A stretch of DNA of 33,708 nucleotides from Lysobacteraceae bacterium (GCA_021299185.1 JAJTHZ010000080.1:1-33708); one strand, 5' to 3'; shown: positions 1 through 9,186, numbered from the stretch's first letter. Notes: a model not told the origin generated them from the letters alone. Numbers and translations: made by a program.

Positions 1-68
1 AAGCGCTCCTTGCGGGTCGTCTTCCCCTTGCCGGCGAACTCGGCATCGCCAAAGGTGAGCTGGGCCAT
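1..68 (-). CDS. IS5-family transposase, N-terminal fragment
   Basis: Reading the minus strand from ATG at 68 gives MAQLTFGDAEFAGK followed by a basic KTTRKER stretch, then the window ends. This opening (a QLxFxDAE-type start and a Lys/Arg-rich segment) is typical of IS5-group DDE transposases of Xanthomonads. Only about 22 residues are visible, so no catalytic residue can be checked and intactness is unknown. The family call rests on this N-terminus plus the terminal-repeat-like sequence and CTAG just upstream. Confidence 0.65.
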   Translation of the reverse strand, partial: MAQLTFGDAEFAGKGKTTRKER

Positions 69-135
69 ATCTGGGACGTCGCGACTGGGTGTGGTTCAAT
101 CAGACCACAATTCGAGGGACTTGTTCAGAGGTTCC
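1..135 (-). mobile_element. End of an IS5-family insertion sequence (partial, runs off the window)
   Basis: The window opens inside an insertion sequence. On the minus strand a transposase start lies at 68. Between it and 135 is a short AT-richer leader that ends, read inward from the tip, with GGAACCTCTGAACAAGTCCC, which looks like an IS5-type terminal inverted repeat. CTAG follows at 136-139 and fits the YTAR-type 4-bp target duplication of IS5 elements. The other end is outside the window, so the repeat pair and the duplication cannot be confirmed. The tip could be a base or two off. Confidence 0.68.
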
Positions 136-172
136 CTAGCGTGCCGACCGAGTCCCCAGGCGGCGTGACGAC

Positions 173-1582
173 ATGACCCCGTCGGAAATGCAGTGGACCC
201 CGGAACTGCGGCAGCGCTGGCAGGCGATCGCGATGCACGCCATCGGCGGGGAGTCGGCAGAAGCCTTCCTCGCGCGACTGGCCCGCGAACAGGCGTGGTC
301 GCGCGCCGAGGCCGGACAGGCGATCGTCGAGTACCGGCGCTTCTGTTTCCTCGCCTGCGTCGCCGGCCACGAGGCGACGCCCAGCGAGGAGGTCGATGCC
401 GTCTGGCACCTGCACCTGCTGCACACGCGCGACTACTGGCAGCGCTTCTGCGTGCAGGCGCTCGGCACGGAACTGCACCACGGTCCCACCCGCGGGACGG
501 TCGACGCGGCGCGCTACCGCGAGCAGTACGCGATGACGCTGCAGTCGTACGAGGCCTTCTTCGGGCCACCGCCGGTGCGCTGGTGGCCCGATGCCGCGCG
601 CCGCTTCGCCCGGCGCACCGCACCGCAGTCGTACGATCCAACCCGCTACCTGCTGCTGCCGCGCCCCCGCTGGCCGCGGGCGCTGCGCGCGCTCGGTGCA
701 TCGCTGGCGGCGCTGCTCGCGCCGGCCGCTTCGGCGGCGACGCCCGCCAATCCGCTGGACTGGACCGGCGGGGAATTCCTCGCCCTGTTCGCGGCCTGCA
801 TGGGCGCCGCGCTGGTCGCGAGCCTCGTGCTGCGCGCGGTCCTGCGATCCATCTTCGCCGGTCCGTCGAGCGGCGCGAGCGACCTGACCACCTGGGAGAT
901 CGCGTGGCTGGCCGGTGGTCCAGGCCGCGTGCTCGATGCCGGCGTGGCGGAACTGCATCGACTCGGTCGCATCGAGATCAAGCCTGGCGGGACGCCGGCG
1001 GTGGCCGATGATGCGCGGGGCCTCGATGGCCCGCTGCGCGCGATCCACGAGGCGATCGACCGCGAGGGCGGCGTGGCGAGGATCGAGGCGCACGCCAGGC
1101 CGCGGCTGCGCGCGATCCGCGCCGGGCTCGAGCGGCGCGGCCTGTGGTTCGACGACGCCACCGCGGCGCGCATCGCGCTGATCAGTGCCGTGCCCTGGGT
1201 GCTGGCGCTGGGGCTGGGCGTGGCGAAGATCGCGGTCGGTCTGTCGCGCGACAAGCCGGTGCTGTTCCTGGTCCTGCTGTGCATCGTGTGTGCGCTGGCC
1301 GCGCTCGGCTTCTACGCAAAGCGCCCCGGTGCAACCCCGGCCGGGCGCGCGCTGCTGCGCGACATGAACGCGCGCCACGCCACGCTGCGACGCGCGCCGC
1401 GGGCCGAGCAGATCGCGCTGGCCGTCGCCCTCGCCGGCACCAGCGTGCTCGCCGGCACCGCGCTGGCGGGCTGGCACGAAGCGCGCCACCCGCCATCCTC
1501 AGGCGGCGATTCCGGCGGCGGCAGCGAGAGCAGCGGCGGCGATGGTGGCGGCAGCGGCTGCGGCGGGTGCGGCGGCGACTGA
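173..1582 (+). CDS. TIGR04222-type membrane protein with N-terminal glycine-rich-protein-like domain
   Basis: This 469-residue protein has no obvious signal peptide. Residues about 1-130 carry a conserved EVDAVWHLHLLHTRDYWQRFC block, resembling the domain of GRDP-like glycine-rich-domain proteins. Hydrophobic segments follow around 170-185 and 195-225, and two more near 335-385. The last 30 residues are almost only Gly, Ser, Asp and Cys, ending CGGCGGD. That order (soluble N-domain, membrane spans, low-complexity Gly/Ser/Cys tail) is the TIGR04222 pattern; its function is unknown to me. The start is the first ATG after the IS tip, with no strong ribosome-binding site; ATG at 188 is an alternative. 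The IS end is only 37 bp upstream, so native promoter sequence may have been displaced. Confidence 0.8.
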   Translation: MTPSEMQWTPELRQRWQAIAMHAIGGESAEAFLARLAREQAWSRAEAGQAIVEYRRFCFLACVAGHEATPSEEVDAVWHLHLLHTRDYWQRFCVQALGTELHHGPTRGTVDAARYREQYAMTLQSYEAFFGPPPVRWWPDAARRFARRTAPQSYDPTRYLLLPRPRWPRALRALGASLAALLAPAASAATPANPLDWTGGEFLALFAACMGAALVASLVLRAVLRSIFAGPSSGASDLTTWEIAWLAGGPGRVLDAGVAELHRLGRIEIKPGGTPAVADDARGLDGPLRAIHEAIDREGGVARIEAHARPRLRAIRAGLERRGLWFDDATAARIALISAVPWVLALGLGVAKIAVGLSRDKPVLFLVLLCIVCALAALGFYAKRPGATPAGRALLRDMNARHATLRRAPRAEQIALAVALAGTSVLAGTALAGWHEARHPPSSGGDSGGGSESSGGDGGGSGCGGCGGD

Positions 1583-1587
1583 TCATC

Positions 1588-1693
1588 GCGGCGCACGCGC
1601 CGCTCCCACAAGGGTGGAGCAAGGCCGCAGTCCTGCCGTCGCGCCCCAATCGGGCGCGTCACCTGTAGGAGCGCTGCGTGCAGCGCGACCGGG
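1588..1693. repeat. REP-like pair, same families as the 17755-18016 array
   Basis: Two REP-like units sit in the 174-bp gap after the membrane protein. The unit at 1588-1609 is an inverted copy of the GTGGGAGCGGCGCGTGC type (arms GCGGCGC/GCGCCGC). The unit at 1665-1693 is a direct copy of the GTAGGAGCGCTGCGTGC type (arms GCGCTGC/GCAGCGC). Both families recur as repeated units at 17755-18016. They lie between convergent genes and may also act as a transcription end. Confidence 0.75.
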
Positions 1694-1756
1694 TTGCAAC
1701 AAGCCCGAAAAGCATCGCGGTGCACGCCCCGCCCTCACCCGGAATCGGCAGCGCCG

Positions 1757-2571
1757 CTAGGGTTCGAAGCCGTTGCCGAACACGTCGATCGTTACGCAGG
1801 CCACCGCCAGGCAGATGCTGCCCGCGCCGCAGGGCGTGCCGTCGGCGCGCGGGCGGTTGCGGCAGCCGGGGGCGCCGCGGCAGGAGTCGGTGGTGCAGGC
1901 ATTGCCGTCGTCGCACGACACGCCCTCGTCGATCTGGGCGTCGCAATCGTTGTCGCGCGCGTCGTAGACCTCGGCGAGCCCCGGCCGCACGGCGGCGAAG
2001 TCGTCGTTGCAGTCCATCGGCGGCACGAAGCCGTCGGCATCGAGGTCGCGGGCGAAGGCGACGCTCTCCGGCGTGAGCACGCACTGGCCCTGGGCGTTGC
2101 ACACGGCGCCGGCCGTGCCGCAGGCGGTTCCGGGGGGTGCGTTGACCGTCGCGCAACTGCTGCCGCTGCAGGTGCGGCCGGTGCACAGCGAATTCACCTG
2201 CGCCGGGCACAGGCCCTCGGACGGGGCGCCTTCGTCGCTCGCGCCGTTGCAGTTGTCGTCCAGGGTGTTGCAGCGCTCGCGCACGCCGGGATTGAACTGA
2301 CGTCGTTCGGGTTGCAGGCCCCGATGCCGCTGCTTTCCTCCGGGTTCTACCAGCCGTCGCCGTCGTTGTCGCGCAGCGCGCAGGTGCCGGCGCTGCAGTC
2401 TTCGTCGGCATAGCAGGCCGCCCCGCAGGCGCCGCAGTGGGCAGCGGATGACTGGGGGTCGATGCAGACGCCGTCGCAGCGGGTCTGGTTCGGCAGGCAA
2501 TCCTGGGCCGCCAGCGGTCCCGCGAGGGCGAGTGCGGCGAGGGCGATTGCAAGGCGGAGCATGCGGGCCAT
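1757..2571 (-). pseudogene. Secreted Cys-rich MopE-like metal-binding-repeat protein with GNGFE tail, broken
   Basis: From ATG at 2571, with GGGAG just upstream, the product starts with a clear signal peptide (MARMLRLAIALAALALAGPLAAQ). A Cys-rich segment and DNDGDGW follow, then an in-frame TAG at 2349-2347. Past the stop the same frame stays sensible (NPEESSGIGACNPNDVSS). It then continues only after a one-base shift near 2298-2305 as FNPGVRERCNTLDDNCNG. The downstream part has the CNxxDDNCNGxxDEG and DxDxDGFxPPxDCNDD blocks of MopE-type putative metal-binding repeats. A CDDGNACTTDSC repeat comes next and the end is VFGNGFEP. Two lesions within about 50 bp make it a pseudogene or a local sequence error. 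The intact product would be about 270 residues and secreted. Confidence 0.75.
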
Positions 2572-2642
2572 GGGCGGCTCCCGGCGGACCATGCGACAGG
2601 TCGGTGTCGAGAATACCCCGGAAACGCCCGCCAACCCGCCAC

Positions 2643-2661
2643 ACCCGCGCACCGCGCGGGT
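2643..2661 (-). terminator. Candidate hairpin between amidohydrolase and Cys-rich gene
   Basis: ACCCGCGC and GCGCGGGT form a perfect 8-bp stem around a 3-nt loop, in the 182-bp gap downstream of the amidohydrolase on the same strand. There is no T-run, so it may be an mRNA end or processing structure rather than a classic terminator. Confidence 0.35.
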
Positions 2662-2753
2662 CGTCGGGCCGGTCAGCGCGGGGCGTTGCGACTCGCCCTC
2701 GCCGCGCAGCCGCGCGCCGACGCTCGGCCCGCGATCACGAGGATCACCGGCGC

Positions 2754-4784
2754 TCAGGCCCCGCTGACCGCCGGCGCCGTGGCGAACGGCTTGATCCCGA
2801 AGTGCGGGTAGACCTCGGCCGGGAAGTAGACCGTGCCGTCCTTGACCACCATCCGGATGCGGCGCAGTTCGCCGAGGTCCTGCGTGGGATCGCCCGGCAC
2901 GAGGAAGAAATCGGCCAGTTTGCCGCGTGCGATCGAGCCGAGGTCCTGGTCCTGGCCGAGGTAGGCGGCCATGTCGAGCGTGGCGCGACGCAGGGTCTGC
3001 GCCGGGGTGAAGCCGATTTCCTCGAACAGCATCAGTTCGCGGTGGAACGCCAATCCGCCGCCGAGGTCGGTGCCGGGGATCAGGAACACGCCGCGCTCGC
3101 GCATCTCGCGCACGGTGGCGAGCAGGGTGTCCCACGCGCCGGCATAGGCTTCGCGGTCGCCGGGTGCGCTCATGTCGGTCCAGGCCTGGCGCACGCCGCG
3201 CTGCCACTCGGGCGGCATGTGGTCGAAGACATCGGCCACGCCGCGCGGGATCTGCCCGGGCTGGTTGAGCAGCAGGTTCTCGTGGATCGCGATGGTGGGC
3301 TCGACCGCGACCTTGCGCTCGACGATGCGGTCCAAGGTCGTGCGCACGCGCGGCGACCGCAGGTCGAGGCCGGCGAGGCGCTTCAACGCGGTGAGCCGCA
3401 GCAGCGTGCGCGTGTCCTCCTCGGGCCCCAGCACCCAGCCCAGCATGATCTGGTTGATGTGGGTGAGCTCGTCGTAGCCCGCGTCGATCATCGCGTCCGC
3501 ATTGCTGAAGGCCGGGACGTGGCCGGTGGCGCGCAGGCCGAGGCGATGCGCTTCCGCCACCGCGGCCGCCGACCACTTCGGGTTCATGCTGTTGTAGAGC
3601 TTGACCTGGTGGAAGCCGCGCGCGGCGTACCAGCGCACCGCGTCCAGCGCCTCGGCCTCGGTGCCGACCAGGATGCCGTTGTTGGAGTTGAACGGGCTGC
3701 GGCCCTCGATGAAGCCGGAGCGCGCGATGCGTGGGCCCGCGACCTTGCCGGCTTCGATCGCGGCGATCAGCGCATCCAGCACCGCGTTGTCGTTGCCCAT
3801 GTCGCGGCTGGAGGTCACGCCCGCGACCACGTTGAGCAGGGTGCCGGCCTGCCCGGTGTGGGCGTGCATCTCGTACAGGCCGGGCACCAGGGTGCCGCCT
3901 TCGCCGTCGATGGTGACCTCGCCCGGCGTGGTGGGCGCATCGGCGGGCTGCACGCCGGCGATCCGGTTGCCGCGGAACACCACGCTGTGCGGACCGGTCA
4001 GCGCCAGCGTCGCCGGATCGAAAACGCGCACGTTGCGCACGCGCACCGGGGCGTCGAAACGTTTCGCGGTCTTGCGCTGCAGGTCCTCGTGGCGCTCGCG
4101 GGAGAGGCGCGCGGCGAGTTCGCGCAGGCGCGGGTCTTCCGCTTCGTAGCCCGCACGCACGACGGTCGAGCGCGGCGAGAGCACGGCGAACAAGCCACCG
4201 GCTTCGTCGAGCAGCAGGTAGGAGGGGTCGAAATTCAGGCCCGAGAGCACGTTCACCCGCACCGTGATCTTCGTCGTCTCGGCGCCGACCTTGAGCGACT
4301 CGCCCTCGGCGCGCATCAGCTCGCCGCCCGGCAGCGCCGGCAGCCGGCGGTCCTCGTCCGCGCGCAGCGCGCGCGCATACAGGCCCAGCGCCCACGGGCT
4401 GGCGCTCTGGCCGACGTAGACGTGCGGACCCTTCACCGTCGTCTTGCCCTTGCCGGCGCTGTCGGTCCAGCGCGCGCGGTTGCCGCGGCGCTCGAAGGAT
4501 TCGTCGACCTTGCTGCCGAAGGTGGTGGCGCCGGTGATCGTCCACGCCACCGGCAGCCCGTCGGCGCCGAGGCGCAGCGTTTCGGCGATGGTCGGGCCGC
4601 GGCCGTTGTTCTTGACGTCGTAGTTGATGCGCAGCGCATCGCCGTCGGCGGTGACCTTGACGTGGCCAACGCGGTTGCCGCCGATGACGACGGTGTAGGT
4701 CTCGTCGGCGGCGCCGGCGCCGGCGGGCAGGGTGCTGCACAGCGCCAGCAGGATGCCGGCGGCGAAAGTCTCGGCGTGGCGCAT
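2754..4784 (-). CDS. Exported metal-dependent amidohydrolase
   Basis: This 676-residue protein starts at ATG 4784, chosen because it begins a signal peptide (MRHAETFAAGILLALCSTLPAGAGA) behind a GGGGG stretch; the open frame extends further upstream without signal-peptide character. Residues about 27-270 are an N-terminal extension of unknown role. The rest is an amidohydrolase-superfamily barrel. Visible ligands are H307 and H309 (MHAHTG), K395 (VKLYN, likely the carboxylated lysine), H422 (TGHVPA), H442 (THINQ) and D573 (GTDLGG). The set matches binuclear enzymes related to Xaa-Pro dipeptidase/imidazolonepropionase-like exported hydrolases. The substrate cannot be read from sequence; periplasmic peptide or cyclic amide hydrolysis is likely. 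It is divergent from the zincin gene at 4975. Confidence 0.88.
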   Translation of the reverse strand: MRHAETFAAGILLALCSTLPAGAGAADETYTVVIGGNRVGHVKVTADGDALRINYDVKNNGRGPTIAETLRLGADGLPVAWTITGATTFGSKVDESFERRGNRARWTDSAGKGKTTVKGPHVYVGQSASPWALGLYARALRADEDRRLPALPGGELMRAEGESLKVGAETTKITVRVNVLSGLNFDPSYLLLDEAGGLFAVLSPRSTVVRAGYEAEDPRLRELAARLSRERHEDLQRKTAKRFDAPVRVRNVRVFDPATLALTGPHSVVFRGNRIAGVQPADAPTTPGEVTIDGEGGTLVPGLYEMHAHTGQAGTLLNVVAGVTSSRDMGNDNAVLDALIAAIEAGKVAGPRIARSGFIEGRSPFNSNNGILVGTEAEALDAVRWYAARGFHQVKLYNSMNPKWSAAAVAEAHRLGLRATGHVPAFSNADAMIDAGYDELTHINQIMLGWVLGPEEDTRTLLRLTALKRLAGLDLRSPRVRTTLDRIVERKVAVEPTIAIHENLLLNQPGQIPRGVADVFDHMPPEWQRGVRQAWTDMSAPGDREAYAGAWDTLLATVREMRERGVFLIPGTDLGGGLAFHRELMLFEEIGFTPAQTLRRATLDMAAYLGQDQDLGSIARGKLADFFLVPGDPTQDLGELRRIRMVVKDGTVYFPAEVYPHFGIKPFATAPAVSGA

Positions 4785-4974
4785 GGGGCCCCCACTCGGA
4801 TCGAGCCCGCGACTGTGCGCGATACGGCGTGGGTCGGCAACCGCCGGAGGGCAGGCAGCGAGGGGCGGCGGGCGCCGCCCGGCGCCACCCGGTCGCGGCG
4901 GTACCAGGTCGCCGCCTGTCGTTTCGCCCGCCGATTTCCGTTCTTCCCCCCGAGCCCGAGACCCGGAGGGTCCG

Positions 4975-7900
4975 ATGTCCCTGCGTCCCCGCTGCATTGG
5001 CGCCGACCTGCCGGCGACGTTCGCCGCGCTGGCGGTCGTCGCGTTCGCCCCGTTCGCGAACGCGATCCCGCCCCCGCCGAACTTCACCGTCGAGATCACC
5101 ACCCAGCCCAACAACTACGTGGTGCAGGGCGTGAACAACCCCGCCTCGCCGCACTACATGCACGGCCTGCAACTGCTCTCGGGTGCGTTCGCGCTGGACA
5201 GCAACCTGCCGCCGCAGCCGGGGCAGCCCGCCGGTTACCACCCGGGTTACATCAACACCGGCTTCCTTGCACCGTACTTCAGCGAGGGTACCCGCACCGT
5301 GCAGTTCTACGATTGCAAGGTGGAGGATGACCCCGAGGATCAGGGCTGCGACAACGGCATGGCGACCCTGGGGCGGATCCTGATGCCGACCTCGGTCTAC
5401 CAGACCAAGAGCGCGTCCTGCATCCGCGGCATCCTCGGCCACGAACTGTTCCACCACATCCAGTTCCGCTACGCCGACAACGGCGGCGAGTCGGGCTGCA
5501 GCGGCGTGTGGGGCAAGACCGCCTGCGAGGGCATGGCGCGCGCGATGCAGGACAAGATCTACTTCGACCTCGACCTCGACCCGGAGGCGAGCTGCGTGGC
5601 GCCCTTCCTCGGCCAGGTGGAGAACTACCTCGACGAGCCCTCGATGCCGCTTTGGTCCTCGAGCTACGACGCGGCGCTGTGGTGGACCTGGCTGATGGAG
5701 CAGTACGGCACGGTGACCACCGAACCGCAGCGCGGCACCGACTTCGTCGCGCGCTGGTGGATGGACGCGCAGGAGAACATCGGCAGCCCCAGTGCGTGGT
5801 CGATCACCGACCGCACGATCAAGGAAACCCAGCCGACGCAGTCGGTGACCAAGGCTTTCCACGACTTCATCATCGCCAACGTGGTCAAGGACCTCGAGAT
5901 CGCCAACACCAGCGCTTCGTTCCGCCAGCGCTTCTCCTACCGCGACGAAGACCCGGTGCCCGGGCGGGCCAACCTGCAGGACTATCCCCCGGTGTCGATC
6001 ACCGACTCGATGGTGGTGCTGAACGCCGGCAGCCGCGAGGTGCCGTATTCGGTCGCGCCCTACGGCGCACGCTACGCCACCTGGAACGTGTCCGACTGCC
6101 CGACCGGGTCGATCCTGCGCTACGAGGTCGAGCCGAGCCAGTCGTTCCTGCCGGGCGGCTTCGGCGTCGTCGCCGACACCAAGAGCTTCTACGCCCTGAT
6201 CCCGACCCAGGGATCGAACCCCGGCCGGCCGGCGTGGGTCTACAAGGCGCACACGCGCGACTGGACGCGCGAACTGGTGCAGCCGCTCGACCGTTACGAG
6301 CGGCTGATCACGGTCATCGCCGGCCGCTACGGCGACGTGCAGGGCGTGCACCGCGTGACCTGCGACACGGTGGCGCACGAGGCCGAACTGCCGTTCGCTT
6401 CGTCGACCAACCCGGTCACCCCGGGGCCGCTGGGTCCGGGCGAGTCGTTCATCCTCGACGTGCGCGTGCCGCCGGTCGGCACCAATCTGCGTGGCGCGCT
6501 GCGGGCGGTCGACGCCGAATCGATCGCGATTGGCGGCGGCGTCCCGCTGCGGCTCGAACCGGGTCCGCGTCGCGATCCGAACCTGGCCTTCGCCTTCCGC
6601 GCCACGGTCGATGGCACGGCGACCGTGGCGCCCGGCGACTACGACTTGACCCTGGAATTCGGCGGTCGCACGACGACGATCCCGCAGGCCTTGCGCATCG
6701 GCCCGGCCGCGCCCCAGGTGCTGCTGGCCCTCGACACCACGGCCAGCATGGCGCAACCGACGGCCGCGCCGAAGCTCGCCGTGCTGCGCCGCGCGGCGCG
6801 CAACCTCGTCTACGGCCTGCCGGCCGAGGCGCGCCTGGGGCTGATCGCCTTCGCCGGCAACGGCACCGAGCCCGACCAGGACGCGACGCTGCGCGCACCG
6901 CTGCAGGCGCTGGACGCCGCGCACCGCGAGCGCGTGCGCACCGCGCTCGACGCGCTGGTCGCCGGGCCCGGTCGCACCACACCGCTCGGCGATGCGCTGG
7001 CGCTGGCGCTCGCCGAGTTCGGCGCGCGCGCCGAACCGCGCCAGCGCCGCCACGTGGTGCTGCTCAGCGACGGCTCCGAGAGCGAGGGTCAGCGCTGGGC
7101 CGACGTCGACCAGGACGTGATCGCCGCCGGCATCGCGGTGCACACGATCGCGTTCGGGCCGCAGGCCGACCAGCCGCTGCTGGCGCGCATCGCGGCGGCC
7201 ACCGGGGGCACCTACCAGTACGTCGACAGCGCCGCGGCCGCCGACGAGGCCGGTCTCGGCGAGGCCATGGCCAGCGTCGGCGACGTCGCACAGGACCGTA
7301 CCGTGCTCAGCAACGAATCGATCACGATCGCCGGCAACAGCACGGAAACCGTGCGCGTGCGCGTGCCCGATGGACTGGCCACGGGAACGCGGCACCGGTT
7401 CTTCGCCGTGATCGACCGCACGCAGGCCGGTGTCGGCGGCATCGCCCAGGTTCGCGTGCTGCGGCCCGACGGCGTCGAACTGGTCGACGGCGTGGATGGC
7501 GCGCGCGTGCAGCGCATCGGCGACGACGTGGTGGTGGATGGACGGATCATCACCGGTGAGTGGTCGGTGCAGGTCACCGGGGCCGCGGGCGTGAGCGCGC
7601 TGCCGGTGCAGGTGCACGCCGCGGTGTCGGCCAGCGCCGGCCTGCGCGCCACGGTCGGTCTCGACCGGCCGCTCGGTCATCCGCCGACCGTCGGCGATAC
7701 CCTGGTCGGCGACAGCAGCGTGGTGCAGGTCGCCTTGCTGCTGCCGGCGGTGCAGAAGGTGCGCGAGGCCGCGGCGCGCATGCGCTCGCCGGACGGTCAG
7801 GTGCAGCTCGTCGCACTCAACGACGATGGTGAGTACGGCGACGTGCGCGCCGACGACGGCATCTGGAGCGGCACGTTCCGGCGCCAGACCAGCGGTTCCC

Positions 7901-9186
7901 CGACCGCGTTCCCCGACGAAGACACCCTGCCCGGCGTGCGCGGCAGCTATCGTGCCGACGTGACGGTGGCGACGGCGGCCGACGCCGTGCCGACCGACCA
8001 GTTCAGCTTCAACTTCAGCAAGGTCCAGTGGGTCGTGCGCGGCGGGGGCACGCTGCCCGACACCGATCTCGACCTCATGCCGGATCGCTACGAGCAGCGC
8101 CATGTCTGCCTCGATCCGGCCCTGGCCGACGGCTCGATGGACATCGACGGCGATGCCCGCGCCAGCCTGCTGGAGTTCCAGTCCGGCACCGATCCCTGCG
8201 ATGCGGATTCGGACGGCGGCGGCGAGGACGACGGCTCGGAAATCGCCCGCGGCGCGCAGCCGCTGGACCCGTCCGACGACGCCGTGCCGCGCATCGCCTA
8301 CGCCGGCATCGAGGTCCCGGGCGACGAGCACGAGGTCATGCCCACGCTGGTTCCGCGCGCCCTGTACGGCACGTACGCCCACGATGCACGCTACGCCAGC
8401 ATCGTCGTGCAGCGCGCCACGGCCGCCGGCGGGCCGTTCGTCGACGTGGCGACCCTCGACGCCGCGCAGGCGCGCGGCCGCTTCATCGACCAGCCGCCGA
8501 CCGTCGGCCAGCGCTACTGGTACCGGCTGCGGCCGCGCGATGCCGCGGGTCGCCGCGGCGCACCGAGCGCGGTGTTCAGCGGCGTGCTGCGCAACGACCC
8601 GGCGCGGCCGCTGGGCAGCGTGAGCATCGAACAGGGCCGCCCGCGCACCGATCGCAGCGCGCTGCGCCTGCGCCTGTCGCTGTACCAGAAGCGCTGGACC
8701 GGCGCTTCCTACCGGGTCGAGGTCGACGGCGAGCCGCTCGGCACTTGGCGGACCTTCATCCCGACGCCGACGCTGGACCTGCCGCCGGTGACCAGTCCGC
8801 GCAGGAGCCGCATCGCGGTGTGGCTGCGCGACGCCGAGGGGCATGAGTCGCGTGCCTATGTGGACGACATCCGCCGCTACCCGCCGAACGCGCTCGGCAG
8901 CGTCCGGGTGCGCGTGCTCGACGGTCGCACACGCGGCAGCGCGCCGGCGCAGGGCGCGCTGGCGCGGGTGGTGGGCAGCGAGATCGAACCGCCAGGCATC
9001 GCCGATGTCGGCGGCACCATCGTGCTCGACAGCCTGCTGCCCGGCGCGTACACGATCGAGATCGCGATCGACGGCCTGCCGTCCGTGTTCCGCCAGGTCG
9101 TGGTCGGCGCCGGTGGCGCGCAGGACCTCGGCGACGTGCTGGTCGTGCCACCGACCGACGCCGTGTTCGGCAACGGTTTCGAATAG
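4975..9186 (+). CDS. Secreted multidomain zincin with von Willebrand A domain and GNGFE C-terminus
   Basis: The 1403-residue product starts at ATG 4975 behind a strong GGAGG; the frame is open upstream but this start gives the signal peptide (to about residue 30, FANA-IPPPP). A metallopeptidase domain carries H156-E157-L-F-H160, with E185 (ACEGMA) a plausible third zinc ligand, as in gluzincins. A von Willebrand A domain starts near 585 with a MIDAS-like DTTAS (D587) and continues through TTPLGDA and LLSDGSES. Later come a beta-rich segment, an Asp-rich calcium-type stretch (about 1025-1105, DTDLDLMPD and DADSDGG), a fibronectin-III-like region and a carboxypeptidase-regulatory-like fold near the end. 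The protein stops with AVFGNGFE. It probably works outside the cell or on its surface; the substrate is unknown. No close named family is recognised for the whole chain. Confidence 0.9.
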   Translation: MSLRPRCIGADLPATFAALAVVAFAPFANAIPPPPNFTVEITTQPNNYVVQGVNNPASPHYMHGLQLLSGAFALDSNLPPQPGQPAGYHPGYINTGFLAPYFSEGTRTVQFYDCKVEDDPEDQGCDNGMATLGRILMPTSVYQTKSASCIRGILGHELFHHIQFRYADNGGESGCSGVWGKTACEGMARAMQDKIYFDLDLDPEASCVAPFLGQVENYLDEPSMPLWSSSYDAALWWTWLMEQYGTVTTEPQRGTDFVARWWMDAQENIGSPSAWSITDRTIKETQPTQSVTKAFHDFIIANVVKDLEIANTSASFRQRFSYRDEDPVPGRANLQDYPPVSITDSMVVLNAGSREVPYSVAPYGARYATWNVSDCPTGSILRYEVEPSQSFLPGGFGVVADTKSFYALIPTQGSNPGRPAWVYKAHTRDWTRELVQPLDRYERLITVIAGRYGDVQGVHRVTCDTVAHEAELPFASSTNPVTPGPLGPGESFILDVRVPPVGTNLRGALRAVDAESIAIGGGVPLRLEPGPRRDPNLAFAFRATVDGTATVAPGDYDLTLEFGGRTTTIPQALRIGPAAPQVLLALDTTASMAQPTAAPKLAVLRRAARNLVYGLPAEARLGLIAFAGNGTEPDQDATLRAPLQALDAAHRERVRTALDALVAGPGRTTPLGDALALALAEFGARAEPRQRRHVVLLSDGSESEGQRWADVDQDVIAAGIAVHTIAFGPQADQPLLARIAAATGGTYQYVDSAAAADEAGLGEAMASVGDVAQDRTVLSNESITIAGNSTETVRVRVPDGLATGTRHRFFAVIDRTQAGVGGIAQVRVLRPDGVELVDGVDGARVQRIGDDVVVDGRIITGEWSVQVTGAAGVSALPVQVHAAVSASAGLRATVGLDRPLGHPPTVGDTLVGDSSVVQVALLLPAVQKVREAAARMRSPDGQVQLVALNDDGEYGDVRADDGIWSGTFRRQTSGSPTAFPDEDTLPGVRGSYRADVTVATAADAVPTDQFSFNFSKVQWVVRGGGTLPDTDLDLMPDRYEQRHVCLDPALADGSMDIDGDARASLLEFQSGTDPCDADSDGGGEDDGSEIARGAQPLDPSDDAVPRIAYAGIEVPGDEHEVMPTLVPRALYGTYAHDARYASIVVQRATAAGGPFVDVATLDAAQARGRFIDQPPTVGQRYWYRLRPRDAAGRRGAPSAVFSGVLRNDPARPLGSVSIEQGRPRTDRSALRLRLSLYQKRWTGASYRVEVDGEPLGTWRTFIPTPTLDLPPVTSPRRSRIAVWLRDAEGHESRAYVDDIRRYPPNALGSVRVRVLDGRTRGSAPAQGALARVVGSEIEPPGIADVGGTIVLDSLLPGAYTIEIAIDGLPSVFRQVVVGAGGAQDLGDVLVVPPTDAVFGNGFE

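Noticed and set aside
2448-5330. A 960-codon plus-strand frame opposite the amidohydrolase
   Set aside because: No start signal or domain; the amidohydrolase metal ligands are on the minus strand.
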